A stretch of 64,000 bases of DNA from the NCBI GenBank assembly GCA_020041925.1, contig CP083409.1. The stretch is one strand, 5' to 3'. Positions 18,817 to 28,432 of this stretch are shown here, in pieces. The notes beneath the pieces are model-generated. The model searched no databases, had not been told where the DNA came from, and was given only the letters and a program-made list of their open reading frames with translations. A program made the position numbers and the translations under genes. Positions within the stretch are counted from its first letter, which is position 1. Each line of letters opens with the position of its first letter. Source of the stretch: Faucicola osloensis_D (lineage in GTDB: Bacteria > Pseudomonadota > Gammaproteobacteria > Pseudomonadales > Moraxellaceae).

Positions 18817-20652
18817 TTAGTCAGATAGGCTTAAAAAATCTTTCGCTAAATAAGCTGGGTTAGGATATTGATAGAACCCCTCACCCGTGGCTTCACCCAG
18901 TTTGTTAGTATCGACCAGTTCTGCTTTGAGCTTTTCAGCGGGCTGCTGCAAAGAAGGGTCCGTTTTTGCCAGTTCATTAAAGATGTTGTAGTTGGTTTTC
19001 ATGCCATTTTTATCCAAAATCGCCATCGGTCCAAAGGGTGCACCCGTGGCTATCATCCACGTTTTATCAATGGTTGCGGCATCGGCAACCCCATTTGCCC
19101 ACAGTTTTAACCCCGCCACCAATAAAGGAATCAATAAGCTATCAAGCACATAGCCCGATTGTTCTTTTTTTACCGCTATCGGTAACATGGCAATGGCTTT
19201 GGCAAATTCGATGACGTCAGCATAGACTTGTGGGTCGCAGCTTGCTGCCGCCATCACCTCAACCGTATTACGGATATGGATGTGATTGGCAAAATGCAGC
19301 ATCAAGAATTTTTCTGGACGGTTAGTATAGGTCGATAACACGCTTGGCAATAGCGTTGATGAGTTACTGGCAAACACGGTTTTGGCAGGGGCGGCGGCTG
19401 AGGCTTTTTGATAAAAATCTTGTTTGATGTCTAAGCTTTCTGGCACCGCTTCAATCAATAGGTCTGCATCTTTTAACGCCTCATTCAAGTCCGTGGTGTA
19501 AGCTAAATTTTTGCTGGCTGCTGTCACTTGGGCATCGGTTTCACCTAGGTCATGCTGATGCTGCTTGGCAAGGTCTGTAAAGCGGGTTTTCGCCTTAGCA
19601 ATCGCGTCATCGTTAATGTCATAAATAGTCACGTTAAACCCATGAAACGCACATTGCACCGCAATTTGGTTGCCCAATACGCCACTGCCTGCCACGGTAA
19701 TATTTTTATAGGGTACTTTGGATAAATCCGCTTTGGGTGGTTTTAAAAAGTCAGGATTTTTAAAGGCGGGATTGGGGTATTGATAAAATCCTTCGCCCGT
19801 TGGTACGCCCAGTTTATTTTTCTCGATGTACTCTTTTTTGAGCATATCAACGACCGCTTGGTCTTGTTGTTTGCCCTTAGCCACAGCAAGCTTGTAAATA
19901 TTGTAAGGGGTAGTCAGCCCCAGCATATCATAAAAAGCAAACGGTCCCATCGGCGAGCCTGTGCCAAGCATCCAAGTTTTGTCGATGGTTTGAATGTCAG
20001 CAATGCCTTGGATATACAGCTGCATCCCTGCATTTAACCAAGGATTGAGTAGTGAATTTAGTACATAGCCCGAGGTTTCTTTGTTGACGATAATAGGCAC
20101 CATGCCGATTTGTTTGGCAAACGCGGTCACCGCATCAAATACATTAGGGTCAGTATCAGCATACGACATAATTTCGGCAAGATTGCGCTTCCAAATCTCA
20201 TTGGCAAAATGCATCATCAAAAACTTAGCAGGACGGTCGGTAAATTTGACCAAATCACTGGGCAACATGGTAGATGAGTTACTGACAAATACGGTTTTCT
20301 CGGGGGCGGCTGCTGAGGCTTTTTGATAAAAATCTTTTTTGATGGCGACATCTTCGGGCACCGCTTCAATCAACAAGTCTGCGTCTTTTAAGGCGGCGCT
20401 TAAGTCTGAGCTATAACGCAAGTTTTGCTCAGCCTGTTTGGCTTGCTCGGCTGTTTCGCCCAAATCAGCCTGATGATGTTTGGCGATATCGGCAAATTTG
20501 GTTTTGGCTTTATTGAGCACCTCGTCATTGATATCATACACAACGACTTTAAAACCATGAAACGCCGCTTGTACGGCGATTTGATAGCCTAGAACACCAC
20601 TACCTGCGACTGTTATGTTTTTAAAGTTAGAAAGGTTATTCGATTCTGACAT
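18817..20652 (-). CDS. Tandem-duplicated 3-hydroxyacyl-CoA dehydrogenase
   Basis: 611 aa made of two head-to-tail copies of a complete 3-hydroxyacyl-CoA dehydrogenase (about 1-305 and 310-611). Each copy has a Rossmann motif (ITVAGSGVLG), the block DADLLIEAVPE, NSST.LPS, HFAN and the C-terminal GEGFYQYPNPA. The usual catalytic His-Glu pair is kept in both copies: HFANEI...NLAEI and HFANHI...NTVEV. The family normally has one such unit and dimerises, so this may be a covalent pseudo-dimer. It oxidises 3-hydroxyacyl-CoA with NAD+. It stands alone, far from the beta-oxidation operon at 42-50 kb. Confidence 0.88.
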   Translation of the reverse strand: MSESNNLSNFKNITVAGSGVLGYQIAVQAAFHGFKVVVYDINDEVLNKAKTKFADIAKHHQADLGETAEQAKQAEQNLRYSSDLSAALKDADLLIEAVPEDVAIKKDFYQKASAAAPEKTVFVSNSSTMLPSDLVKFTDRPAKFLMMHFANEIWKRNLAEIMSYADTDPNVFDAVTAFAKQIGMVPIIVNKETSGYVLNSLLNPWLNAGMQLYIQGIADIQTIDKTWMLGTGSPMGPFAFYDMLGLTTPYNIYKLAVAKGKQQDQAVVDMLKKEYIEKNKLGVPTGEGFYQYPNPAFKNPDFLKPPKADLSKVPYKNITVAGSGVLGNQIAVQCAFHGFNVTIYDINDDAIAKAKTRFTDLAKQHQHDLGETDAQVTAASKNLAYTTDLNEALKDADLLIEAVPESLDIKQDFYQKASAAAPAKTVFASNSSTLLPSVLSTYTNRPEKFLMLHFANHIHIRNTVEVMAAASCDPQVYADVIEFAKAIAMLPIAVKKEQSGYVLDSLLIPLLVAGLKLWANGVADAATIDKTWMIATGAPFGPMAILDKNGMKTNYNIFNELAKTDPSLQQPAEKLKAELVDTNKLGEATGEGFYQYPNPAYLAKDFLSLSD

Positions 20653-20765
20653 ACTATGCCCCTAGCGTTAATGAGCAAATACGCGATTTCATAATTGATG
20701 ATTAAGGTAAATTATTTTTAATATTATCGTATTTGCTGTCGACTATTTTTAATTAGATTGAAAGG

Positions 20766-20804
20766 TAAAAAAACCGTTAGCATGTTCAAACACTAACGGT
20801 TTTT
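20766..20804 (-). terminator. Bidirectional terminator
   Basis: Arms AAACCGTTAG (20771-20780) and CTAACGGTTT (20793-20802), with A tract on the left and T tract on the right. It lies 4 bp beyond the stop of the DUF1269-like gene and ends transcription of the haem-enzyme cluster. Confidence 0.9.
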
Positions 20805-20807
20805 GAT

Positions 20808-21443
20808 TTATTTATGGAGATTGAGTTTTTCACCCAATTGATGAAATTTTTGGTTCATTTCATCACGAAATGCGTCCAATTTTGACGAATGGTCAGCTTT
20901 GCGTTGTTCACGCCATACTTGTTGCAAGTGTTTAACCGACTGGTCATGTGCTTCTTTGGCTGCGATTATTTCACTTTGTACATGAGCCACATCGAAGCGT
21001 TGACTATGGGTGTTATACTGCGCGAAAAAGTCGTTTAGTGGTTGCTCGTTTTGCTCTTGAACCAACGTTAAAATCGCCACTTCACCATCTTTAAGATTTT
21101 GGGCAACGTATTCAAGTAACGATGATTGACCAAAAGATGCTACCGCACCGACATCACTACCGAGTACCATACCCAGTGAACCGCCGATTAACAGGCCTGC
21201 AGGTCCGCCCAATACGCCAAGCAACGCACCAAACAGACCACCCATAACTGCCCCACCACTGATTTGTTCGCCTTGGTCTAGGCTATCCACTGTTGTGATC
21301 ACACTGTTTTCTTTTTTAATGAGTAACGCTTGCGCAATCAAGGTTTCAGCGTTGCTTTTGTAGGCTTTTAGCTCGGTAAAGGCTTTGTAGGCTTCAGTTG
21401 ATACATCAAAAATAGTGACTAAAATATTTTGTTGTGCTTTCAT
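20808..21443 (-). CDS. DUF1269-like glycine-zipper membrane protein
   Basis: 211 aa. A DUF1269-like alpha/beta N-terminus (NILVTIFDVSTEAYKAFTELK) is followed by a Gly/Ala-rich hydrophobic region (about 63-100, GGAVMGGLFGALLGVLGGPAGLLIGGSLG) that looks like a glycine-zipper membrane hairpin, then a soluble helical C-terminus rich in His, Gln and Lys. The function is unknown; such proteins are often stress-induced. It is the last gene of a four-gene minus-strand run with the catalase-like, DyP and 189-aa genes, 37 bp after the catalase-like gene. Confidence 0.7.
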   Translation of the reverse strand: MKAQQNILVTIFDVSTEAYKAFTELKAYKSNAETLIAQALLIKKENSVITTVDSLDQGEQISGGAVMGGLFGALLGVLGGPAGLLIGGSLGMVLGSDVGAVASFGQSSLLEYVAQNLKDGEVAILTLVQEQNEQPLNDFFAQYNTHSQRFDVAHVQSEIIAAKEAHDQSVKHLQQVWREQRKADHSSKLDAFRDEMNQKFHQLGEKLNLHK

Positions 21444-21480
21444 GTCTGTTATCCTTATTTTTTTAATTAGGTTCTTTTAA

Positions 21481-22635
21481 TTAAAGGTTATAAAAATCTT
21501 TATTAAACGCTTCTTTTAGATTGGTTGGCTCGGCACGTTTTTTATGATTTAAACGATGACGCGTGGTCGAGGCGGTTTGATAGGCACGTAATCGCGCGTG
21601 TTGCAAATTACCAATCGGACGGTTGGCTTCAATACAACGAAACGGGGTAAATGACAAATGCTCCATAATGTCAAAGTTACCGTCATCTGGCACATCTTGG
21701 CAAGGGATGGTAAGTTTTGCCACTGTCACAAATGGTGCGTCTTTTTCATCCCATTCTTTGGTCAAGTCATTGATGGGTTGGTCTTTTAAGTTACGGCATA
21801 GCTGGATTTGCACATCAAACTCATAATCATGCTCACGGATTTCTTGTAAAATCAGAGGACGAATCGCCTCACTGGTGGCATTGACATCGAGATCTCGGCG
21901 TTTGATTTTGGCTTGTGACGCTTTGGTCGGGGCAACACGGATTTTCGCCATATAGTCGCCATGACGCACCGCCCCTTGTGAATAAAAACTGTATAACAAG
22001 CTATTTTGCGGTTTAATGGTTTTAAACTTACTAAAAGCCCTAAAAGTCTTGAGGGATTCTTTGGATGGTAGTTTTTTGCCGTATTGGGTAACCCAGTCAA
22101 AAGCAAATTTGGCTTGACCTTTCACGCCTTTGGCAAAATAATCATTTAATTGTAAAAATAGCCGTGAAATATAACTATAGTCTTGAATAGTGTTACAAAA
22201 GAAAATAGGAAAATTAATCAGATTGTAGTCAAAGTTTGGGCTATCTGGCTCATCTGGCAGTAATTTGTCGCCTTTGACACCAAAGACTTTAATCGCCAAC
22301 CCTTGAGAAAGTCCCAACTTGTTGTCGGCAGCCACACGAGATGAACCGTTAGAAAAACGAATCACCGCTTCATGGCGAGCGGGTTTGGCATAGATACCTT
22401 GGGCGTATTCTTTAGGCAGTTTTGGTAAAATCTCAAAGTTGGCTTTTAACGCACAGTAGCCTTTGGCGTGGGCATCTCGGGTGTGATAGTTGATTTTGCT
22501 AACCGTGTCTGATTTGCCGATATAGTCACGAATATCTGCGGTGATTTGGTCGATGGCTTTTTCATCGTCGCTAGTAAGCTGGTCGATGGCTGGGTCAAAC
22601 TTGGCATAACGACGACCGAATAATTTATTTAACAT
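21481..22635 (-). CDS. Catalase-fold haem protein (short clade)
   Basis: 384 aa, shorter than monofunctional catalases (about 480-500). The distal His56 is in AHAKG, the equivalent of the canonical VHAKG. IRFSNGSS matches the FSTV block, YNLINFPIFF the NTPVFF block, and the haem-ligating Tyr352 lies in RLRAY followed by a conserved Arg. Family relatives of this size include catalase-related peroxidases and allene-oxide synthases, so classical H2O2 dismutation should not be assumed. No signal peptide. It lies downstream of the DyP gene on the same strand (82-bp gap) and upstream of the DUF1269-like gene. Confidence 0.85.
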   Translation of the reverse strand: MLNKLFGRRYAKFDPAIDQLTSDDEKAIDQITADIRDYIGKSDTVSKINYHTRDAHAKGYCALKANFEILPKLPKEYAQGIYAKPARHEAVIRFSNGSSRVAADNKLGLSQGLAIKVFGVKGDKLLPDEPDSPNFDYNLINFPIFFCNTIQDYSYISRLFLQLNDYFAKGVKGQAKFAFDWVTQYGKKLPSKESLKTFRAFSKFKTIKPQNSLLYSFYSQGAVRHGDYMAKIRVAPTKASQAKIKRRDLDVNATSEAIRPLILQEIREHDYEFDVQIQLCRNLKDQPINDLTKEWDEKDAPFVTVAKLTIPCQDVPDDGNFDIMEHLSFTPFRCIEANRPIGNLQHARLRAYQTASTTRHRLNHKKRAEPTNLKEAFNKDFYNL

Positions 22636-22717
22636 GATGATTGTCCTTTGTTATTTTCATTATTTTATAAGGTTAGCGGTACTAAAAACGCCTAACCTTT
22701 TTTTATTTAGTTTTACG

Positions 22718-24307
22718 CTAATATGAATTTTCGTTAAGCTCACTAATCCATTTAAGTGCCGATAAGCTTGGTACAAAAAGATATTCACCGCCTTGTAGGG
22801 TATTAAATTGCAAAATATTGGTATGACGCTTACGAATTGGCTCATCGGGTACGGTGAATACATCGCTATCAGCGTCACTACCTGCGTGCACGCCTAGCAG
22901 TGGGTCACGTTCTTCCCCAAGGTTCATAAAGTTACCGTCATTAATCCATTGGCTTTGCAAAAACTCAAGCGTGTCCATGGCATGCGCGTTGATACCGATA
23001 AAAAATAAACCCCGCTCTTGACCATCGTCTTTGGTCACATTGGGCGGCACGATATCGCCATACGATACGCTACGGCGGATGATACGATGAAGACGCACAT
23101 CGCTTAGAATAAAGTCTTTGGTATTGCGGGGGTTCATACGGCGAGCATGGGCACCAAACGGGCAGCCTTTGCCATAGGGGTCGTCCGTGTAGTCAAATTT
23201 ATTGTTTGCTACATTGTCTTTGCCGAGGGCTTCATCATCGTGATCTGGGCTTAGGGTAATAGGGGCACCCGAACGCCAGCGACCGAACATTTTTGCCCCC
23301 AGTTTATCGGCTTTAGCTGGATCATTGTCGCTTTGTTCTAGGCAATAGCGGTGAAAGTCAGCCACATTACTGCGGTATTTTCGTAGTACCATAAACGAGC
23401 CGTTTTTACCCAATACTTCAGGCTGTGGCATGGGGGGTACCACGCCCGCTTCACCTTTATAACCTAACACAAACTCACCCGCCGCAATCGGGCGTTCGAT
23501 GTTATTTTCAAGGCTGATACCACTGCCATCAACTTCTGGGTTACTGATGCCATCGCGATAACCAAACACGTTTTTGACGTCACCATCTGCGCCAAAATCA
23601 TGTTCCACTAAGATTTCGATCGCGTTACGGCTGGTATCTAGATAAGGAGCAAACGCCTGTTTAAGTTCGGCAAGTTTGGCTTGCCATTTTTCTTGGCTAT
23701 CGGCAATCACCGCGCCGCAAATATGAATATCACCTTTATCACCAAATGGCGCAAGCCAGTTGTTAGGGTCATTATCGCCTTTGTCACCCAAGATATCGGA
23801 GCGGCCTGCCATCCCTGTTTTGAAATTTTCTGGGAAAGAATCAAGCGAGCTTTGCGGTAAGCCTAAAGCTTTTAGCCCCTCATACGTCATCACAATGGTC
23901 AAATTGGCATCCATATCTTTTTGGAAATTTTTTGAGCCTGTGACGTTTGGTAATACCGCTTTTAGTAATTCACGACCGGCGTTGCTGTCATTGACTTTTA
24001 GCGCGACAAGCGTGCCATAGTAAGGCGCCGGGCGGTCATGCAAGATGATGGCTTGAATATCCTCAAGCTCCATTGTGGCGATATTGGGATAGATAGCGTT
24101 CGTTACCCGTGTGGTGACGCTGTGCAGCTGCGTGCTGATTTTTTGTTTCGCTTCATGTACCAGTTCTTTGACACTACCTTTTTCACTGGGTGTATCACTG
24201 TGTTCAAATTTGTCTTTAATGGCCTCTATGCCATGCTCGATACCATCTTGTAGATGGGTTTTTAATTTGTCAAGTAGGCTTTCATTCGCTGGGTTGTCGT
24301 TATTCAT
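22718..24307 (-). CDS. Dye-decolorizing (DyP-type) peroxidase
   Basis: 529 aa haem peroxidase. The DyP signature GYRDG is at 249-253 with the catalytic Asp252, and the proximal haem His387 is in GCPFGAHARRMNPR. RGLFFIGINA (432-441) and FVPSLSALKW complete the fold. An N-terminal extension of about 75 residues, helical and charged, precedes the domain; it has no signal peptide. A cytoplasmic or encapsulated location is possible, but no encapsulin gene is present. It sits between the 189-aa gene (200 bp upstream) and the catalase-like gene. Confidence 0.92.
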   Translation of the reverse strand: MNNDNPANESLLDKLKTHLQDGIEHGIEAIKDKFEHSDTPSEKGSVKELVHEAKQKISTQLHSVTTRVTNAIYPNIATMELEDIQAIILHDRPAPYYGTLVALKVNDSNAGRELLKAVLPNVTGSKNFQKDMDANLTIVMTYEGLKALGLPQSSLDSFPENFKTGMAGRSDILGDKGDNDPNNWLAPFGDKGDIHICGAVIADSQEKWQAKLAELKQAFAPYLDTSRNAIEILVEHDFGADGDVKNVFGYRDGISNPEVDGSGISLENNIERPIAAGEFVLGYKGEAGVVPPMPQPEVLGKNGSFMVLRKYRSNVADFHRYCLEQSDNDPAKADKLGAKMFGRWRSGAPITLSPDHDDEALGKDNVANNKFDYTDDPYGKGCPFGAHARRMNPRNTKDFILSDVRLHRIIRRSVSYGDIVPPNVTKDDGQERGLFFIGINAHAMDTLEFLQSQWINDGNFMNLGEERDPLLGVHAGSDADSDVFTVPDEPIRKRHTNILQFNTLQGGEYLFVPSLSALKWISELNENSY

Positions 24308-24507
24308 GGTCGTTCCTAGCAGAGAATCTTAAAAATTTGATGCTAAGAGCCTGTTCACCATACACCACGCTAAATATCGCTTATGGTAAAAATCACGCAA
24401 CAAATGGCTTTTGTATCGAAATTTTAACCTAAAGCTTGCCCATTCAGAGTACCCTTATAATAGTACGCTGATAAACGTGATAGGGTGAATACAGGTTCTA
24501 AGCGGGC

Positions 24508-25077
24508 TTATTGGGCTTGTTCAATGGCTTTATTAATGCCACGCACGATTTTGTCATTACGCGCAATATCACGAACCGTCAGATGCGGTACACCCACATA
24601 CCAACCGGTAGCGGTAATCTGATGGTCAAGGATAAATTGCTTAACCGTCGGGCTTTTAATCCCAGGCCAACCCTCTACATTGCCAAAAATCAAGTCCATG
24701 AGTTCTGGAATTTTGGTAGCAAAGTCATTGATGTAGGCGTCCCAATCGCCATCATAGGCGGTACAAAACAGTAGCTTGGTGTCATTGTCTAAAAACACCA
24801 ACCGCAAATCATGCAAGGTGCCTACATTGGTCGCCCCTGCAAGATTGCCTTTGGTGATCTCTAAAATTCGCTTGATACGAGCTGCCCCATCTTTGGTTAA
24901 AGGTGCAATGGCGGTGAGTTCAGACACTTTGCCTGATTTTAAGCCCTTTTCACCGGCACTGGTGACAGAATGGTCATAGCCATCATTAGCGCCCTCTTTT
25001 AGGTTTGCCATGAGCATTTGTGCTTTTAATGCTACATCGTCTAATAAAGAAAGTTTTTCGTTGTTTTCAGTTGCCAT
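24508..25077 (-). CDS. Unrecognised 189-aa protein of the haem-enzyme cluster
   Basis: 189 aa, soluble, no signal peptide. An N-terminal helical part (LSLLDDVALKAQMLMANLK) is followed by an alpha/beta-like region with the block LHDLRLVFLDNDTKLLFCT and the motif YDGDWDAYINDF. The second half ends in TGWYVGVPHLTVRDI and a charged helix. I have seen the YDG.W..Y..DF pattern in proteins encoded beside haem peroxidases and lipid-oxidising enzymes, where it may form a ferredoxin-like domain, but I cannot name a family with confidence. It is the first gene of the minus-strand cluster. Confidence 0.65.
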   Translation of the reverse strand: MATENNEKLSLLDDVALKAQMLMANLKEGANDGYDHSVTSAGEKGLKSGKVSELTAIAPLTKDGAARIKRILEITKGNLAGATNVGTLHDLRLVFLDNDTKLLFCTAYDGDWDAYINDFATKIPELMDLIFGNVEGWPGIKSPTVKQFILDHQITATGWYVGVPHLTVRDIARNDKIVRGINKAIEQAQ

Positions 25078-25704
25078 GTTTTATTGCCCTTATAGTTAGT
25101 TGATCATTAATTGACGTGCATGATTTAAATTTATTTATCATATTGTTTTATTATTTAAAATTTAAATCTTTTTCATTATATAAGCCGTAAAAAGTAAAAA
25201 GCGCTAAATTAACTTTTATCACCCATAAAATTACATAACTAAACTATTGATTAAAAAATGACATACTACAAACTGCAAAGTTAACAGTATTAATTTAAAA
25301 ATTTTCATTGCTATCAATAATTTATTAAAATTGCGAATGTAACCCATTATAGAGAAGTCGCTTTTCCTGCTTTGCATTTGCTAAAAAAAGTTGTGATATT
25401 GACACCTAGATATAAAATTCGGCACGCAATCGCGAAAGCTGGTGGGGATTGGATAGGTCAAATAGGTAGGTATAAGACAGGCTTTAGCAAAGTAGCTTGT
25501 TGGTATGAAGTGGTCTAATCTCACGGTATGAATGGCTCTCACTTTTAAAAAAAGGTCTATCAGTTAAAAAGTTTATCATGGCTAGGGTGCATTCCACGCA
25601 CACTGTCGGATGATAGGTGCCTAATGATAGATATAGAAAAGGCGTAAAACGTGCCTTAGTTAGCACGTTTTATCACAAGTATTTAAGACGCCTGTAATAT
25701 GCCT
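25078..25704. other. 627-bp gene-free, AT-rich spacer
   Basis: No supported ORF. The left part (to about 25350) is strongly AT-rich and must contain the promoter for the minus-strand haem-enzyme cluster. The right end holds the terminator at 25645-25672. Confidence 0.6.
25645..25672. terminator. Terminator downstream of ssuD
   Basis: Perfect 10-bp arms TAAAACGTGC (25645-25654) and GCACGTTTTA (25663-25672) with an 8-nt loop, 32 bp beyond the ssuD stop. Short T/A flanks allow function in either direction. Confidence 0.75.
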
Positions 25705-26913
25705 TTAAGAGGCAATGGCGTGTTTGGGTGTTTCAGTGGCGGGTGTTTTTGAGGCTGCAATGCCGCTAGTTTGTTGCGGCGGTGCATAGTTATTAGCGAC
25801 AATTTCACCAAATGGTCCTGTCAAATTTGGCTTGACCAAGGTGTTTTGGGTGTCAATCGGTAATAATGGGAAAACCAATTCAGCAAACCGATACGCTTCT
25901 TCCAAGTGTGGATAGCCTGAAAAAATAAAGTTATCAATGCCCAAATCGGCATATTCTTGAATACGCGCGGCAACGGTTTGTGGGTCGCCTACCAGTGCCG
26001 TGCCTGCGCCACCACGTACCAGTCCAATCCCTGCCCATAAGTTGGGCGAAATTTCTAAGTTATCACGGCGACCGCCATGCAAGGCCGCCATACGTTGTTG
26101 TCCCACTGAGTCCATTTGGGCGAATTTGGCTTGGGCAGCGGCAATGGTGTCGTCAGTGACATGACTCAATAACTCATCAGCGGCTTGCCAAGCTGCTTCA
26201 TTGGTTTCACGCACAATCACGTGCAGACGAATACCATAACTCAATGTGCGACCTTTGGCAGCGGCTTTGGTTTTAAGCTGCTCAATCTTCTCTTTGACGG
26301 CGGCAGGCGGCTCACCCCAGGTCAAGTAGCTGTCAACTTGTTCGGCAGCCAGTGTTTGCGCCGCCTCAGATGAACCGCCAAACCACAAGGGCGGATATGG
26401 CTGTTGTAGAGGGGGATATAGCAATTTGGCATCCTCGACTTGCAAGCGTTCACCGTTAAAGGTAAAGGATTCGCCTGTGTGCGAGCGGGTTAAAATCTCT
26501 CGCCAAATCGTGGTGTATTCACTGGCTGTCTGATAACGCGTGGCGTGGTCTTCAAAGATGCCATCGCCTTTAAGCTCTTGTTCATCGCCGCCTGTGACAA
26601 GATTAAGCAGCAATCGACCATTTGATAATCGATCAAAGGTGCCTGTCATACGAGCGGCAAGCGCGGGTGTCGTCACCCCAGGGCGTAATGCCACCAAAAA
26701 TTTTAAGCGAGTCGTCGCATCAATGAGACTAGCAGCGACCAGCCAAGGGTCTTCACATGAGCGACCTGTCGGAATCAACACGCCTTCATAGCCAAGGTTA
26801 TCGGCTGCCACTGCAATTTGCTTCATATAAGTATGGTCAACGGTTCTTGCCCCTTTACTCGTGCCTAAATAACGACTATCGCCATGTGTCGGTATAAACC
26901 AAAAAATTTTCAT
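25705..26913 (-). CDS. ssuD: FMNH2-dependent alkanesulfonate monooxygenase
   Basis: 402 aa, bacterial luciferase-like fold. It cleaves alkanesulfonates to aldehyde and sulfite using FMNH2 from a partner reductase. The opening MKIFWFIPTHGDSRYLGTS and the blocks RSCEDPWL, LRPGVT and LVTGGDEQE are characteristic of SsuD. The ATG at 26913 is chosen because AGGGG precedes it by about 6 nt; a longer frame to 26937 lacks a site. The tail after about 375 (Pro, Thr, Ala-rich) is an unusual extension. The FMN reductase is at 28.4 kb, with the CysB-like regulator between; the ssuACB transporter is 11 kb away. Confidence 0.93.
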   Translation of the reverse strand: MKIFWFIPTHGDSRYLGTSKGARTVDHTYMKQIAVAADNLGYEGVLIPTGRSCEDPWLVAASLIDATTRLKFLVALRPGVTTPALAARMTGTFDRLSNGRLLLNLVTGGDEQELKGDGIFEDHATRYQTASEYTTIWREILTRSHTGESFTFNGERLQVEDAKLLYPPLQQPYPPLWFGGSSEAAQTLAAEQVDSYLTWGEPPAAVKEKIEQLKTKAAAKGRTLSYGIRLHVIVRETNEAAWQAADELLSHVTDDTIAAAQAKFAQMDSVGQQRMAALHGGRRDNLEISPNLWAGIGLVRGGAGTALVGDPQTVAARIQEYADLGIDNFIFSGYPHLEEAYRFAELVFPLLPIDTQNTLVKPNLTGPFGEIVANNYAPPQQTSGIAASKTPATETPKHAIAS

Positions 26914-27288
26914 CGTAACCCCTGCTTGTAAGCTCAAAAATTGATTAAGATAACTCGCCTTTTGTCATGGGCGGTTTATCAGTAGCCATAAGCTTAAAGC
27001 AAATATCGCTCAATAAAAAATAACAAAAACTGCTTTGGTTAGCACAAAAACTACTTAATAGTTTTGCTGCTAACCCTATCAATTTAATCGCTAAAGCAGT
27101 GCCATCAAAAAAGCTTTACAGTTTTCACCATAAAGCGTTTTATCGTCAAATGAATTGATATCAACACCAGATAAACAAGCCCAAATCTTAAAAATAGCAC
27201 AGCAAGCGAGATAGCAAGCAAGTTTGACGCGTATTACATCGGATGTAAAAGACGATAAGTTTGCAACCTTGCTTATCAGGATTTAGCG
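26914..27288. other. 375-bp spacer between ssuD and the LysR gene
   Basis: No credible ORF. It presumably holds the ssuD promoter. I see no strong palindrome and no copy of the 53-bp element found upstream of ssuA and yeiH. Confidence 0.5.
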
Positions 27289-28215
27289 TTAGCTGCTAGG
27301 TTGTATGGCATCATGCATTGTTGCTTGGGTTAACGTGGGGTTACACAAGGCTAAAAACTGATAGCCAAATCCTCGTAAAAAATGCCCTTGTCGCACTGCG
27401 AGCAAGGTGGTATTTTGATGAAATAGCGGCTCGCAACTAAGTAATGTTAACTGGGTGTCTTTATTGGGATTGAACGCCATATCCGCGATGATACCAATGC
27501 CCATGCCAAACTCCACATAGGTTTTTATCACATCAGAATCCAACGCCGTCATCACGATATCAGGCTGTAATTCTGCTTTGGCGAACGCTTCATCAATCAT
27601 CGTTCGCCCGGTATGACCACTAATGTAAGTGATAATCGGATAATGGGCTATGTCGGCAAGCGTTACCTGTTCAAGCTGGGTCAACGGGTGATTAGGCGGC
27701 ACCACAATCGCATGATACCAGTGATAATAAGAAAAAGTCACAAGCTCGCTATAGCTTGACAAGGCTTCGGTGGCAATGCCAATATCTGCTCGCCCATCAA
27801 GTAGCATTGCCGCAATTTCTTGCGGCGCAGCTTGTAGCAAGCGCAAATGCACCTTAGGAAAAAGCTGTTTAAACGCTTGCACAACGGGCGGCAAAATATA
27901 ACGAGATTGGGTATGGGTGGCTGCGATGGTCAATTCGCCTTTATCTTGGCTGGTATATTGTTCAGCCAAGGTTTTGATATTGTTGGCATCATGTAGCATC
28001 CGCTCTACAATCACCAATAACTCTTTACCCGGTTCGGTCAAACCTAAGAGCCGTTTACCCTTACGCACAAACAGCCCGACCCCAAGCTCATCTTCTAAGT
28101 CTTTGATATGTTTGGATACACCTGATTGTGAGGTAAATAATGCATTGCCCACTTCGGTCAAATTATAGTCACAGCGTACCGTTTCTCGAATAATACGAAG
28201 TTGTTGAAAATTCAT
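27289..28215 (-). CDS. LysR-family regulator, CysB/Cbl type
   Basis: 308 aa. The N-terminal winged helix opens MNFQQLRIIRETVRCDYNLTEVGNALFTSQSGVSKHIKDLE in the family pattern, with the CysB-like FTSQSGVSKHI in the recognition helix, and the effector domain starts GELTIAATHTQSRYILPPV. CysB and Cbl activate cysteine and sulfonate/taurine utilisation genes under sulfate starvation. Position between ssuD and the FMN reductase makes it the probable local activator. Cbl versus CysB cannot be separated by eye. Confidence 0.9.
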   Translation of the reverse strand: MNFQQLRIIRETVRCDYNLTEVGNALFTSQSGVSKHIKDLEDELGVGLFVRKGKRLLGLTEPGKELLVIVERMLHDANNIKTLAEQYTSQDKGELTIAATHTQSRYILPPVVQAFKQLFPKVHLRLLQAAPQEIAAMLLDGRADIGIATEALSSYSELVTFSYYHWYHAIVVPPNHPLTQLEQVTLADIAHYPIITYISGHTGRTMIDEAFAKAELQPDIVMTALDSDVIKTYVEFGMGIGIIADMAFNPNKDTQLTLLSCEPLFHQNTTLLAVRQGHFLRGFGYQFLALCNPTLTQATMHDAIQPSS

Positions 28216-28432
28216 AGTCCGTTCGCCTAAATAATTCGATAATCAATCAAATTAGTGTAAGGCGAGCAAACTAGGACAACAAACACCCATCAAACAAATT
28301 AATATTCCAAAATTACATATAGCAATGATAAAAATAAAATTTTTGAATAAAACTAAGCTGTTGATTGCTTGGGAGATATTGATGATGACTGCCCTTGTCA
28401 GATGAGCCAATATTCGCTAAAGCATACACAAA

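Noticed and set aside
24343..24430. Possible IS end (GAGCCTGTTC-like) upstream of the DyP gene
   Set aside because: Only a short match, no partner inverted repeat, transposase or target duplication nearby.
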